DNA from: Acanthococcus lagerstroemiae
Lineage: Eukaryota; Arthropoda; Insecta; Hemiptera; Eriococcidae
Length of the DNA stretch: 64,000 bases
Assembly (NCBI GenBank): GCA_031841125.1
Contig: CM063112.1
Coordinates: 9,946,603 to 10,010,602, forward strand
Reading direction: 5' to 3'
The notes under the pieces are model-generated. The model was not told where the DNA came from. It saw nothing but the letters and a program-made list of their open reading frames with translations, and searched no databases. This document shows positions 32,632 to 44,353 of the stretch, in pieces. Position 1 is the stretch's first letter. Every line of letters begins with the position of its first letter. Both the position numbers and the translations under genes were made by a program.

Positions 32632-32721
32632 ACATTTGAGGATTTATCTGTCAAAAGGGCCCTTGACGAGTAGGATTCCTATTCGTCAGGGGCCCTTTAG
32701 ACAGGTAACTCCTCATTTGTC
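32632..32721. repeat. Compact hairpin, about 39-bp arms
   Basis: CTGTCAAAAGGGCCCTTGAC with GAGTAGGA (32648-32675) is mirrored by TCCTATTCGTC then AGGGGCCCTTTAGACAG ending at 32704. The match continues outward as TGAGGATTTAT versus GTAACTCCTCA. The loop is almost absent. It could be a tiny foldback element or a transcription terminator-like or miRNA-like hairpin; no flanking duplication was found. Confidence 0.75.
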
Positions 32722-32921
32722 CAGATGTACTTATTGTGGCATGGCTGTAGAAACAGAACGAAAATTTGAAAAGTTTCCTTTTTGAATGGAAATAGCTTTA
32801 AATATTCCTTAAATATGCGAAAATATGCACAATCAAATGGGACTTATTCCACTTAAAATTCGAAAACATTTTCTTGTTCCGGACATCGTTTGCATAAAAA
32901 TCGCAGCTCCAGTTTTCAGTC

Positions 32922-33401
32922 CAGGGATGAAAATGGAAGCTGGAAGCCAGAAGCAAATGAATTTTATCTAAAAATAGCAGAAGCTAAAAGTTGGAAGCCT
33001 GATGTAAAAGTTAAAAGATTGGAAACTGGTAGCGGAAGCCAGTTATTTTTCAACTTCTTTTAGCTTATTCTTTTTGCTACTTCATTCTTTAACATTTCCG
33101 AATTTTTCGTTTTTACGTTTATTTTACCATTACTTTTTCCATTTACCTCAGTCTGGGTCGATTAATGTACTCACGCTAGAATAATATAAGTTTTAGGACC
33201 AAACCAATCAAAAAATTAAAACTCAGAGCGCTAAATTAAGAACCACCAACTCCTTGTGAAAAATTTTGATGGGCATGAAAATGGAAGATGGTAGCCGAAA
33301 AACAGGAAGCTGGAAAGTTTGTATTTAAGCAAAAAGTCGTTTCAATGTGGGTATATTGGAAGCCGGAAGCGAAGGTAATTCATTCGGCTTTTCCATCCCT
33401 G
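32922..33401 (+). mobile_element. Probable hAT-like MITE (CAGGGATG ends)
   Basis: CAGGGATGAAAATGGAAGC at 32922 is mirrored loosely by GGCTTTTCCATCCCTG ending at 33401. Interior text is rich in GGAAGC and GGAAGCC words in both orientations, and a second GGCATGAAAATGGAAG occurs at 33272. The flanks GTTTTCAGTC and GTTTTCACTG are similar but do not form a clean octamer. Related in ends and interior to the MITE at 41403. Confidence 0.55.
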
Positions 33402-36400
33402 GTTTTCACTGTAAAAATGTTGAATAAATTTCAAAATTTCATCTCCCAATTGATAAATTTCATTTTGTGAAATATTTCAGTGTGAAAGTTTCATTTTTAC
33501 TAACGAGGACTACGTCAGAAAGAACTGACCAATTAGAATCCTCGAAATGTAATTGATTTTTGATCTTCATAAATGGTCACACTGATTTGTTTCATCAAAA
33601 TTATTTTCTGTTCTTGGAACTCCAGAAGCTGGTAATTTGCCGATAATTCGTTTTTCACTTACTAATTAATTATTTTGCCCTAATTAATGCGTTTATTTGG
33701 TCGCGAGATCACTACACTTGTATCATGTGTATAGAATTTCACGTGAATTGCGTATTTTGTTTGGTTACTGATTGTAGAACATCGCGTGCGTTGCGTATTT
33801 TGTGTGTTTTTTGCTCCATTACTGATCTTCAGGAATCAGCCGTGTTAATGTGCTCCTTGGTATCATGGCTTACTGTGCGATCATGATTAAAGTAATTAAT
33901 TTGTTATCATGATCGAGAATTCGTTTTCACTCATATTGTGATTGTACACCTTAACGTAACCAGGCCTGTTTTTGGTTTCCTTGAAGCTGATCGTTGTTAT
34001 ACTTTAGCTTTGTGCTTTCTTGCGAAGAATTCTGTATTCAAATAATTTACAAGCCGACGGCCAGCTACCTGTACAGAAAAAGTTAATGTTCTTTAACAAA
34101 GTCATTCAGACTTTTACAGAAGGTATGTGAATCTTATTCAGACTTTCGTTAATTATTCGTAATAATGTCTCCCGGCTAGTGGGCTAGTGCGGAATAGGTA
34201 TCATACTGTTGCGCCAAAACCCGTCATAATGTATAGAGATTATGTAAATGATAATCCCTTTAGAACGGGCCTACACTAGTTGCCAGAAATTGTGACTCAT
34301 CCAGATTTCATCCTTCGAATTCAATCAGCTGAAATCAGGGCTTCAACCAGTTTTCTCCCAATGACCTCCGAAAACAAAGACCTGAAAGGCACAGTAGATC
34401 AAGTTCGAATTGCTAGATTAATGTCTAGAAACTATCCACGAATTGCATCTACACAATTTTCGATCTTTTGAACCCAGCGTAATACATCGTTGGAGAATGT
34501 CGTGTTTGAATGTGCATGAGGAATGGACTGAATCAAAGATGTAGCATTCTAGTTTCAGAGGGACTGAGCTTTCATGCAAGCCCAATCTTGAGATAGTCTT
34601 CTTCAGATCCCCGATGAAATGCTCTCCTGATCTAGTTGGCGAAAGAGCGTAGGTATGCAGTCTCCTGTTTTATTTATCAAAAGAACGTGAGTCTAGTCCT
34701 AGGGTTACAACTGGTGATTGTTCCATTGTGTAGCATGATAGATGAACGGAAAATAACCTTCTGTGAACGGCAGTTCCGTTATTGATGGATCATTTTTATT
34801 TTCGTCTTTATTATATTGACCTGCTTACCTTGTGGTGGCGTGAGCAGTTGGCAAATCAAAAAATGAAATTTGTCTTGGTGCTTTGCAGTTAGTACCTGGT
34901 CTTCTCTAAATGGCAGGTACTTATAGTTAGTTCATTATTTTTTTAAAGTTTTCTTTTTTCCTTCCTTCCTTCATCCTGTTTATAGATAAAGATAACTTTA
35001 CTGATGATGTGGTGAGAGACTTATTGGCTAAAAAATGGATTCTGTTTTTGTTGAAAGTCTGAGGATTGAATGTTAATTTTGATTTTCATCTTGTTTCATT
35101 GACATGTCTACTAAATCGAGTTAGTTATCGAACTGTAATGTAAAAAAAAAGTCGCAGATGCATTGTTATTGGGTCAGTGACGTGTATTTTCTCGATCTTC
35201 TATTGTAAATATGAAGTCATTGAGGAAATTATTTTCAGGCCACGTTTGAATGCAGTTTGAATGTCCAAGTTTTCACATAATGGAATCGCTTAGCCTGTCA
35301 CGACTTTCAATTTCTACTTCGGTGGTCAACTATCGAGTATGAATTCAGGTCAACTCTAGTAGCCGAACCTATTCCAATCGCTATTTTATTTCTTTTTTGG
35401 TAGTGCTTATTGATCTTGATCTTCATGAGAATGGCTGCGTTTCCAATGGATAAAGTCAATCAGATAATTTAATTTCTTCCAACCATCTTTAGTATTGTTT
35501 CATTGAATTGGTAGTAGAGTGCGTATGTGTTGTTAATGAGAGAGTGATAGAGCTGCAGGACTGCGGTCTGCGGTTTCTCCCTTTGAACTGAAATTGAATA
35601 GTAAACGCTCATGAGAGTGAAGGGTTGATAACATAATAGATATCAATATTAGGTTGATAGTTACTTATATGCTATCCAATTCCACCTATTACCAATGTTA
35701 ATGGTTAATGTAACAAAAGTTCCATAGTAGTCAATAACTGAATTTTGAAAATTGAAGAGCTTGAGATTCCCATGAAAGCATCCAGCAGAACAGCAGCAGT
35801 TATATTGCTGTCTGGCGGCAAAGTTGAAATTTCAAACTTGACTTCGGTTGTTTTCAAGGGAAGTTCTTCGAATAAATTGTTACCTTATTAGGAGTGTGAA
35901 AAAATAAGGAATACACAAACTAACAAATAACAGTAGTAACTTACTGAGTTTCCCTTTGAATATAAGAATAAGAGCAAAATATGAGAATGAAAGAAGTAAG
36001 ACGGCAAGAAGGTAAATAGGTACTACATAACAATGACATAAGAATGAAGTGATAGAAGAAAAATGTTCTTCTATAAGCTCTGACTCATCTTTAATCTTTT
36101 TGATTAATTAGCACTGGACAGACTTGCATGAAATCATACAAAATAACAGCTGCTCTGGTCATCTTGTCTTTCTGTTCAGAACTTTTTTCAATTAATATGA
36201 AATTATAGTATTTTCGAGTATTTAATATTTACCATTCATTCTAATATGAGAACAATAATGAAGAACTCATGATTTTTATTTCTGTTTAGGTATTATTTAA
36301 TAAAGATAAAAAAAATGTCATAACTAAATTTTTTAACTGATAAATGGTTTTGTCATTATGACAAAATTTCTAAAATTCAATTGTCATTTTGTATTGTTAT

Positions 36401-36554
36401 GTCTAACAACACAATTCACTGTAAATCTTGTTAATCTCTTTGTTGTGCAACCAAAAACCTTCTCAATAGGTAAGCGGATAGCATGCAGCTTGTCTCATTG
36501 TTGAATTCATCGTTCTGTAATGTGTGATAGAATGTACTGGGTATGCCAACTTTG
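33402..36554. other. No gene recognised
   Basis: About 3.1 kb of AT-rich DNA with no frame over 63 codons, no recognised repeat pairing, and no RNA gene that I can support. Could be intronic or intergenic. Confidence 0.5.
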
Positions 36555-36558
36555 AGTA

Positions 36559-36784
36559 TAAATCTCCTGGAGAGATAGAAATCGGATTATTTACATTATA
36601 CAAGCGTGGAACTGTAGAGCGCGCTATACTGTGCGATGTGTGCGTTTTTATCATGCGAATGCCCCGTTGTAAACAAACTGATTGCCATTAGCTTTCATCA
36701 GCACCGGGGGCATCTACATGACAGAAATGCGCGCTCTACAGGTCCAGCATAGGAAACATGGTTTCTATCCCTCCAGGAGATTTC
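36559..36784. mobile_element. MITE with long inverted repeats and TA flanks
   Basis: AAATCTCCTGGAGAGATAGA at 36560 is mirrored by TCTATCCCTCCAGGAGATTT ending at 36783. A second matched block, GGAACTGTAGAGCGCGC versus GCGCGCTCTACAGGTCC, lies further in. TA dinucleotides abut both ends (36557-36558, 36785-36786), suggesting Tc1/mariner-type mobilisation. About 226 bp, non-coding. Confidence 0.75.
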
Positions 36785-36788
36785 TACT

Positions 36789-39013
36789 TGAAGCATGCTG
36801 AGCAAGATGAGCTCCCTTGTTCCTTACATTAGCGTGTTATTTGTACTGATTATAGTTGAATCCGCTCTGTTACACTTGTTGGTGAACAGAGGATGTTTGT
36901 TGCATCAGTTATGTAGTAAATGATCATATATGACTTTCGAGTCAGGGGCATGTATAGGAAAGAGAACTGAGCTGCAGGCTGCTCGCTGCGACAATTATCA
37001 GTATCATAGTACAACAAACTATGAAAATGCAATTTATACAAGTTACCAAGCTTAAACCTATTAACTTTCATGCTTTCACCTTCTTGATTTCTTTATTATG
37101 CTTGTGCGTTTGTGCAACAGCTCTCTTGCAATAAATGAGTACTTCATTGGGAGTTAGACCTAAGTTTCATGTGTTAGCAGCACTGTCAGTATGTTTATTG
37201 TATTCTTACCACTTTGGGGTGAATAGATCACCCCAAACTGATAACAATACCCATAAGACGTTTGCCTATGTTAGCGCTAGCTAGGTGAGGTTTAAACCCC
37301 AATAGCTCGTCTCTTAGTTGGGAGTCGGGCACAGATTGACCTGCCAGTGTGGCAACAGTGATCCAGGTTGGCCCTAGGCTTCAAAAGTAGCTCGTTTCAA
37401 TCCCTCGAACACCTGTACACCAAAACAATGCCTTTGTTGATGGTCTTCCCAACTGACCTTTAACAAGCTACGATTGATGTCCTTGGTCTTGAGAGAGGCG
37501 GTAAGGCAATTTGAGTGCATTTTGATGTGGAGGAAAGTGTGGCACCGTGGTTCCAGAGGCTCTCGCTATCGCGTGCACTAGAAATTCTCCTTTATAACTT
37601 CGAACTTCCGTAACCAAAAGTGTGGTGTAAGGAATGCTGAGACGAACTTCATACGTACTACTGCGCGCTCCGGTTCAGCGTCTCCGCCATGGACTTGAGC
37701 ATTTTTGGCCACCAGCCCGATCGGTACTTGCACCTGTTGTGTCCACGTCGTCGGTATTCTCCGCAGTATTTTTCGTTGTGCCCGAAACGTACTCGGCATT
37801 TGTACGATTTCCTATATGTACTGGTATTTTAGGTGGCCATTCGAGCTCGTATGTTTATCGCGTCCTGGTAATTAAATTGATGTGGCGGCGTAAACAATCA
37901 GCCAGGCCCGCATTATAGTTCTAGCGCACGTATATTATTCGCCGAAACGTTTGCTTGGGTCGTATGCGACTCGCATACGTATACATAGTATGTGGACGTT
38001 GCAGACAAAGTATGTCTGTAATCGTGCCTCGCGGATTCTCCGCGCCATTTGGTGGTTCTTCTTCCTGCCGCAATTTCTGCGCCGAAATTGGCCATTCACG
38101 TTCCTTGTCGAATAGCAAGAATATCATTCCCGAATACGTGGTACCGCAGTGTTAACTAACGAGAAAACTCATTTCCAAAACACAGTAAGTCCACTGGCTA
38201 TGTATTCCAGTTCCAAAATGAACTAAGTCTAATCGATTTTCTGAATCAACTCAGTTATGCTTGTTTCGAGAGTGAAAGTTGAATTTTGGGGCCTGTCGAG
38301 GACGGATTGAAAATCTTGATTTGACATTTGAAACAGCAACCGAAAATCCTGGTCGATAATTTGCACCGTACCTTCGCATTTGAAATTCAAAGTTGTTAGT
38401 ACTGTCACGTCCAGGGGTTCCAGAATAGGAACGAACAATTAACTGATTAACTACCGGGCACAAATAGTCAATTAAATCGTCATACTCGTATTTAGCTCAC
38501 TCGCTCACGTATGGGGAAGTTTCCACTATTATGTCATCGTTATCAAACGAAATAAAGATTCCGTAGCGACGACGGATATCTCAGGTATGTTATACGACGA
38601 CAAAAACAAACCACGGATACAGCGATTCGACTCCAATCAGTCCACGATTCCTTTTGGAAATGTGTGGATTCTGGTACTCGACCCACTTGTCGTTGGCCCT
38701 AGAAAGGGTGCGATACCTCTGTCCACAATCATCCTGTATAGGATTGTGTGCTGGCAAGCCAAAGTTCCAACTTTATTCCCAGTGTCGAGAACTTTTCTGA
38801 TATAGTTGGGCACAGCAGGCTCTACTGCCTTGCTCAAATATTCGCGAAACTCGCTCTGACTGAGGAAGACCGAAATCGATATCAACCGCTGTGTAATTAA
38901 ATAAAGAAATGACTTAACAAACTCGGCAAGATTTGTGTTGACAACTTTTAGTGTGCACGCTCTCAGATGAACGAACGGCCGTTCAAATAATTCATGCTTA
39001 AGTCCCTAAAATC
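36789..39013. other. No gene recognised
   Basis: Mixed composition with no identified domain. The 94-residue frame at 37634-37918 and the overlapping minus frames at 37913-38127 show no motif. Slightly CpG-rich around 37640-38150. Confidence 0.4.
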
Positions 39014-39430
39014 TTAATTAGACGTCTGACTCCGAACGTGGCCAGATATGGCTCCAATACCTGATCGCACCCAATGGTCACAGTGTGTTCCAACTCCGTG
39101 TAAAGGGAAGGGGAGTGGGTTGATCTCCAAAGTAACAGACGTTGCCGATTCCACGTTCAAAAAAAAGGGTTGCGTCTTTAGAAAGACAGTTTTTAATGCA
39201 AAATGCCGATCCTTGATTTGTATTTCGTCATTTCTAAAGAACCTTAAAAGTCCGTTCGCTATGTGCGACATTTCTAAATGCAGTAATGTTTGGTGGAGCG
39301 TGTGGCGATCCGGGCATGCCAAAGTGGCTCCACAGACACCGCACCTCTGGCCCCGGAAACTGCCCTTATCTGTGACCGGAGAGCGTCGGTGATCAGAGGG
39401 TCTAAATGCAGGAAGCGTAGTTTTTGACAT
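39014..39430 (-). CDS. 138-residue ORF with one C2H2-like finger, inside dispersed repeat (copy 3)
   Basis: The longest open copy of the dispersed 110-bp repeat. Residues 30-51 read CGVCGATLACPDRHTLHQ and on to a histidine, with Cys30, Cys33, His46 and His51 spaced C-X2-C-X12-H-X4-H, the classical zinc-finger spacing. The hydrophobic positions expected of a C2H2 finger are not clearly kept, and the other three copies of the repeat (16195, 22600, 51580) lack the second cysteine. The rest of the ORF (52-138) resembles nothing I know. Either this is a degraded family of zinc-finger sequence carried by a mobile element, or a non-coding repeat in which the spacing is chance. It is not a confident gene. 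Confidence 0.3.
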   Translation of the reverse strand: MSKTTLPAFRPSDHRRSPVTDKGSFRGQRCGVCGATLACPDRHTLHQTLLHLEMSHIANGLLRFFRNDEIQIKDRHFALKTVFLKTQPFFLNVESATSVTLEINPLPFPLHGVGTHCDHWVRSGIGAISGHVRSQTSN

Positions 39431-40962
39431 TTTTTCCGCCTTTGTAATAGTTTAGATCTGAAAATGGAATTTATGGATTGTATCCGTTACTGGCGAGGCC
39501 AGCTTAGGTCAAAAACCGGAGAAAGAAAATTGAAATTTATTTGTAGGAAGTTTTGTTTCTCATATCTTGTGTAGTTTGAAAATATGAACTTGCTGCTCTT
39601 CGAAAAAGCATCCCTTATATGGATCTATTGGATGAAAAGCAGAATTGACCAAAAGAAATGTTGATTAGTTAATATGTATACTGGTATCATAGAAAAATTG
39701 ACTTACTATAAAGTAGAAAGGGTGAGGGGGTGAGAAAGAATTTATTAGTTCGAGGTAGGTATCCTTTCTTGAGTTTTCGAGGTCGTCGAGGTTGAATTTG
39801 ACATTGATTTTCAGCTGTGTGCTACGATCTTCGTTCTAGCTGAAAATCAACGTCGAAACCGAATTTCCCAACCCCAAAAGCTTTCGAATCTATACCTGTC
39901 TCGAACCTAGACATTTTTTCGTATTTTTAGCCACACCCCTCGCCCTGCCCCAAGGTACTAAAATTTTCATAGTTGCTGAAAATCAATGTTGGAATGGAAT
40001 TCTACGACCCAGAGAACCTAGAAAACGATACCCATATTGCAGTTTGCGCAATTTTTGACCCTTCCTTGTAGATGAGGAGGGTGGTAGAGGGATTTCAAAT
40101 TGACTAAACTAATGTGAAAACGGAATTCAGTAGTTTTGGAAATCTAGTTATCAGTACGTGGATTTTTTTTGTCCTTAATCAAATTTTCAAAGAATTTGTT
40201 TGTTAAAATCTGCAGTAATTGAATAAATACAATGTTGCCTATGTAGGATTCAAGGAGTGTAGGGGGCTAGAATAAATAATAGGGATGGGTAGGTACGAAG
40301 CTTGGAAAGCGTGTCCGATGGTGTCTTGTACCCTTATTGGTCAGAAAAATTAGTGATCCTGGAAAAATGACCAAAATCCCCCCCCCCCCCCAGGATGTTG
40401 TTAATATGTAGCAATAAGATGAACCATTTACCCTCTCCCCCTTTTCGAGAGTTCTGAGGCAGTTACAAAAATTGGAAGCATTTTTGGTAAAATTTCACAA
40501 GGAATAATATTCAGGGCTGTAGCGTAGAAAATTTATTGAAGGGTTGAGAGTAAAAAATTTTCTAATAAGTGAAAGGGTGGTGATGGAAACGTGTTAACTC
40601 AAAATTCTGTGATCTGAGAAACCCTCATTTCAAGTTTCGTAAACAAGTTTTCGATAGGAAATGTTCCCAGCTACTTCCTGAAAATTTTGTCACTGAAAAA
40701 TACATCTTTCAGCTTCCAGATCCTGTGTTTACTTTGTTCTAGAACTGTCCTATTCTACTTTTATAATCGGTTCAGAGTGGAAAGAACTTAGCACGTTTTC
40801 TTTGCCGGTGTTTTTTCTCGCAAATTAAGTCCTTAGGCTGCGTTATATGAAGCTGGAAAAACTAATAATTAAAAATTATAAAGCAGTACTTTATTAAACC
40901 TTTCAAGATATAGGTCGTGAAAGAGTAAAAAATTTCCACTCTTGATTCGTTGAAAAAATAAT
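39431..40962. other. No gene recognised; one modest hairpin
   Basis: ATTGATTTTCAGCT at about 39801 and AGCTGAAAATCAACGTCG at about 39838 pair with a short loop, and GCTGAAAATCAATG recurs near 39978. Otherwise AT-rich without coding signal; poly-C at about 40379-40391. Confidence 0.45.
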
Positions 40963-41208
40963 ATTGACGTTGTTAAGCGAGACAGAACCAAGCGACCAGT
41001 TGTTGACAAAATGGGTTTATTAGTATCGTTGGAAAGAGCGTAAAGAGCAGAATTTGTCTAAATGGGGCCCCCGATTCAAAAATGTGTACTCGCGTTGAAA
41101 AAAGCTTGTCAGTAAACGCTATGTCATATAGTTTCTTGAATTTCGAATCGCGTGTTTTCAAAAAACAGATTTTGTCGCTTGGTTCTGTTTCGCTTAACAG
41201 CGTCCATA
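40963..41208. mobile_element. MITE with about 30-bp inverted repeats
   Basis: GACGTTGTTAAGCGAGACAG with AACCAAGCGAC (40967-40997) is mirrored by GTCGCTTGGTTCTGTTTCGC with TTAACAGCGTC (41174-41204), differing at two positions. Interior 180 bases are non-coding. TATTGACG and CGTCCATA form the outermost ends. Superfamily not assigned. Confidence 0.75.
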
Positions 41209-41402
41209 TGAACCTTGTACTTGGTGGCAACGGAAATAAAAAGCCGACGAAGGCGGCAATAGCTCTGATAAGAAGGAAAGTGCTGGAAACATACACACAT
41301 AGATCCCAGGTCTTTAAGGGTGAGTTCGACTACTTTGTGGCGCTCTCTACGGGCGCAGAATGTACCTAACGTTCTGAAATTTCAACTAGTAATAGTTTAG
41401 AC

Positions 41403-41556
41403 CAGGGACGTGAAAGAACTATGTAAAGATTTTGCTTTCGGATTCAGCTTCCAGAGAAAACTCTATTAGCTTCTGATTTCGCTTTTGAGTTTTCACTATT
41501 TAACTTTTGACCTTGAGGGGAAAATTGTTCAACTTTCAGCCTTTTTCTCGTCCCTG
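41403..41556 (+). mobile_element. hAT MITE with perfect 8-bp target duplication
   Basis: CAGGGACGTGAAAG at 41403 is mirrored by TTTCTCGTCCCTG ending at 41556, and GTTTAGAC flanks both sides (41395-41402 and 41557-41564). 154 bp, non-coding, interior rich in AGCTTC and TTTCGCTTTTGAG words like those in the element at 32922. Confidence 0.9.
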
Positions 41557-42245
41557 GTTTAGACTGTAAAGAACAATCTCCGACCAAGGTCTTATACACT
41601 AGCTAACTCGAGTTAGCACGTTTCCGTCACCGCCCTTTCAATTCTTGGGAAAAAAAAAAAGAAAACACAAAAAGAAAAAGGTCTTAAGATGGGTGACTTT
41701 ACCAACCGGTCACCTGAATTTGCTAATTTGTCAACTCTAAATGATGACCGGGGGTGAGTTACCCTCCATGCTCCTCTGTAGCTATGGCCCTGACAATGCT
41801 TGCTTGAAACTTCTTCCCTAAATTTGATAGCTCTCAAGCTCATTATTTTTGAGGAAAAAAACAACTGATTTTAAGAAGCATAACTCTCCTCTCCCCCTCA
41901 CACACAAACAAAATTAGCAATACGCGGATTCTTGTAACTTCTTTTCCGAAACTGGATAGACTCTCTAAGAACAATCGTATGCCTAATTCCTACTTATTAA
42001 CCAAACCTTTTTCTTTTTTAATTGGCGTGTTGCTGTTTGATGTGATAGGAAATGTGTAATAATCGCTCACCGTATCTAAAATTGTAAAATTTGGTGCGGA
42101 ATGGGTGACTCAACCAACTGGTCACCTGAGATTGCTAATTAGCCGATTCTAAATGATGACTGGGGCAGAGTCGCCCTCCGGCCGTGACAATATTTGCTTG
42201 AAATATTTCCCCTAAATTTGATAGTTCTTAATATTTTTGAAAACA

Positions 42246-42575
42246 AAGCTTAGCCCTCTTCTCATCTTGCAGAAAATCCCGCCCAGGTCGAAATTCCGCA
42301 AGTTGCTACGTGTAGTACTCGCATACGTCATATTGAAGCCCATCGCGCCCGTCGATGCCGAATTGACTACGCGGTACGCTCCGCATAGTCGGATTCAGCA
42401 TCCACGGGCACGATGGGCTCCAATATAGTGTATGCGAGTACTTGTGCTTATAGGTTCTTCAGCTACGTGGGCTCGAACCCGGGACCTCCGGATTCCGAGA
42501 CCAGCGCGCTACCCACTCGGCCACCCAGACTCCCCTCGGCCAACCAGATCCCCAAGGGGCTTAACCCCCATCCGT
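42246..42575 (-). repeat. tRNA-headed SINE, family A, copy 2 (split by hairpin element)
   Basis: On the minus strand GAGTCTGGGTGGCCGAGTGG then GGTAGCGCGCTGGTCTCGGA, AATCCGGAGGTCC and CGGGTTCGAGCCCACGTAGC carry a perfect box A (TGGCCGAGTGG) and box B (GGTTCGAGCCC) of a pol III promoter. The body CGACCTGGGCGGGATTTTCT then GCAAGATGAGAAGAGGGCTA matches copy 1 at 9703. The box A region is partly duplicated at the 5' end (GGTTGGCCGAG precedes GGGTGGCCGAG). The anticodon-stem region does not fold as a proper tRNA, so this is a SINE head and not a tRNA gene. The hairpin element C is inserted at GCTACGTG. Confidence 0.8.
42313..42461 (+). mobile_element. Hairpin element, copy C, inserted in SINE A
   Basis: AGTACTCGCATACGTCATAT at 42314 is mirrored by ATATAGTGTATGCGAGTACT ending at 42442. 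The core CGATGCCGAATTGACTACGC then GGTACGCTCCGCATAGTCGG is shared with copy A. An 8-bp direct repeat GCTACGTG lies at 42305-42312 and 42462-42469, and joining across it restores SINE text, which confirms insertion. The right flank has about 19 extra bases (TTGTGCTTATAGGTTCTTCA) lacking a left counterpart, so the left arm is truncated. Confidence 0.85.
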
Positions 42576-43071
42576 AAATTGGCAATATACAGATTCTTAT
42601 GATTTTTTCCTGGAAATCTGTGGACTTACACGGACAATCTACGCCCGATTCCCGCTTGTTATCCACGCCGTTTTTTAATTTCGTTAGTTTCTTGAACTAA
42701 AGGAGATGTGCTACTGTTTGATGTGATGTGAAATTTCGTGAGAATCGGTCACCACCGTATCAAAAATTCTAAAATTTAGTGCAGAATTTCAGAAAGAAAG
42801 GAATGCACTCACTCCGAAATGTGGGACAACGATCTGTTCTTCTGTGGCAATGAGGGTGGCCACTTTCCGTCACAATCACTATCACTGATCTGTTTTCCTC
42901 ATTCAGGCTAGAGCTCTAGTCAAAGTGCCAGTTTCGGGATACACTCTCTATATCCCCTCCCCTCCCCAAGGTGTCTAACACCTCCTGCATCTCCTGCATC
43001 TCCTGCAAAACTCCTGCATTTGCTCAAATGCTCCTGCATTTCACAAAATCTCCTGCAAACCTCCTGCATTT

Positions 43072-43204
<133 letters not shown>

Positions 43205-43209
43205 CACTA

Positions 43210-44166
43210 TCTCAATAAAGTTTGCCAAAGCGCCCAAATGGATATGATTGTACATTATTGGGATTCTAGTAAACAGGAGGTATCAACTCGTTATTTAGCT
43301 TCCATTTTCCAGAACGATGTACTTCTGATGGACTGTTCAAAGCAATTACAAATGCATTAAAAGATTTGAAGTTGAATTTATCTAACGTTTTGCAAGTGGC
43401 GATGGATGGCCCCAACGTTAATTTGAAATTATTACATTCAGATCTGTTGAAATACATGGAAGAGAATGGTATGAACAAAATGTTGAATTTGGGTACCTGT
43501 ACCTTGCATATCGTCCATAACGAGTATAAAACTGCTCACGATAGCAGCAACTGGAATATTCATCGGTTGTTACGAAGTCTGTATTACCTCTTCAAAGACT
43601 TCCCTACTAGACGCGCGGATTTTAAATATTATTCCAAATCTTCGTTATTTACATTAAAATGTTTCTCTGTTCGATGGCTGAAAAATGGAAAGGTATTACA
43701 GAGAGCATTGGATATACTACCTCATGTCAAGAAGTATGTTGAGGGCGTCAAAAATAAACCTCCTAAAACACACAATTACACTTATGTGACTGAAGCTTTG
43801 AAGAAGGAGTTTTTGGAAGCAAAATTACATTTTATGTCTTCAGTGTGTGATGACTTGTACCATTTTTTGATATAATACCAGAGCGATGAGCCATTGATAC
43901 CCTTTGTTTATGAAGATCTTAGAACTGTTCTTCGAAACATCGGTACCAGATTTCTCTCCAAAGTCACATATAGTTTTGAAGATACTAAAAAGAACCTTTT
44001 ACCACCAGAGAAGGTTAACGTCGGATTTGGATCCAAAACAATTGTATCCAAATTTTCTCCGTTGAAGAAAATGAAATTTCTTGATGAATGTCGCGCTTTT
44101 CTTAAAGCATTGTACGATAAACTTTTGAGGAAGTCTGCAAAATTATTTTCATTTGTACTTCATTAA
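43210..44166 (+). pseudogene. hAT transposase-like protein, central part
   Basis: After MIVHYWDSSKQEVSTRYLAS (about 43243-43302) one frameshift near 43330 leads to LFKAITNALKDLKLNL and then the conserved VLQVAMDGPNVN (about 43390-43425), GTCTLHIVHNEYKTA (about 43492-43536), LFKDFPTRRADF, CFSVRWLKNGKVLQRALDIL, and, past one in-frame stop at 43873, YQSDEPLIPFVYEDL and KFLDECRAFLKALYDKLL. These are hallmarks of a hAT-like transposase family (DDE/RNase H fold) common in insect genomes, but the N-terminal BED finger and the C-terminal dimerisation region are both missing. With only one frameshift and one stop over about 310 codons, it is much less decayed than the LINEs nearby. Confidence 0.75.
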
Positions 44167-44353
44167 TTTTATTCTCAAAATTTAAAAAGTATCATTTTTT
44201 TAGTCCTTTTCAATTTTGAAACCATTTTAATACAGATTTTTTTTTTTTTTTGGGGGGGGGGTGTTTCTAGTTGTTTGAACTGCTGAAAAACCTCCTGCAA
44301 AATCTCCTGCAAAACTCCTGCATTTCGCTTTCCAAAATTTGTTAGACACCCTG

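Larger units (their letters stand above)
41691..42787 (+). repeat. Two-copy direct repeat, 412-bp period, second copy interrupted
   Basis: GGGTGACTTTACCAACCGGT at 41691 recurs as GGGTGACTCAACCAACTGGT at 42103, followed in both by CACCTGA-TTGCTAATT, CTAAATGATGAC, TTTGCTTGAAA and CCTAAATTTGATAG. Later shared blocks are GCAATA-(A/C)GATTCTT, CTGTTTGATGTGAT and CACCGTATC-AAAATT. In copy 2 these blocks are pushed apart by a SINE at 42246-42575. Probably a local tandem duplication or part of a satellite. Confidence 0.8.

Noticed and set aside
42462..42540. tRNA gene on the minus strand with perfect A and B boxes
   Set aside because: The anticodon stem and acceptor stem do not pair properly and the segment continues into a body shared with another copy; it is a SINE head.
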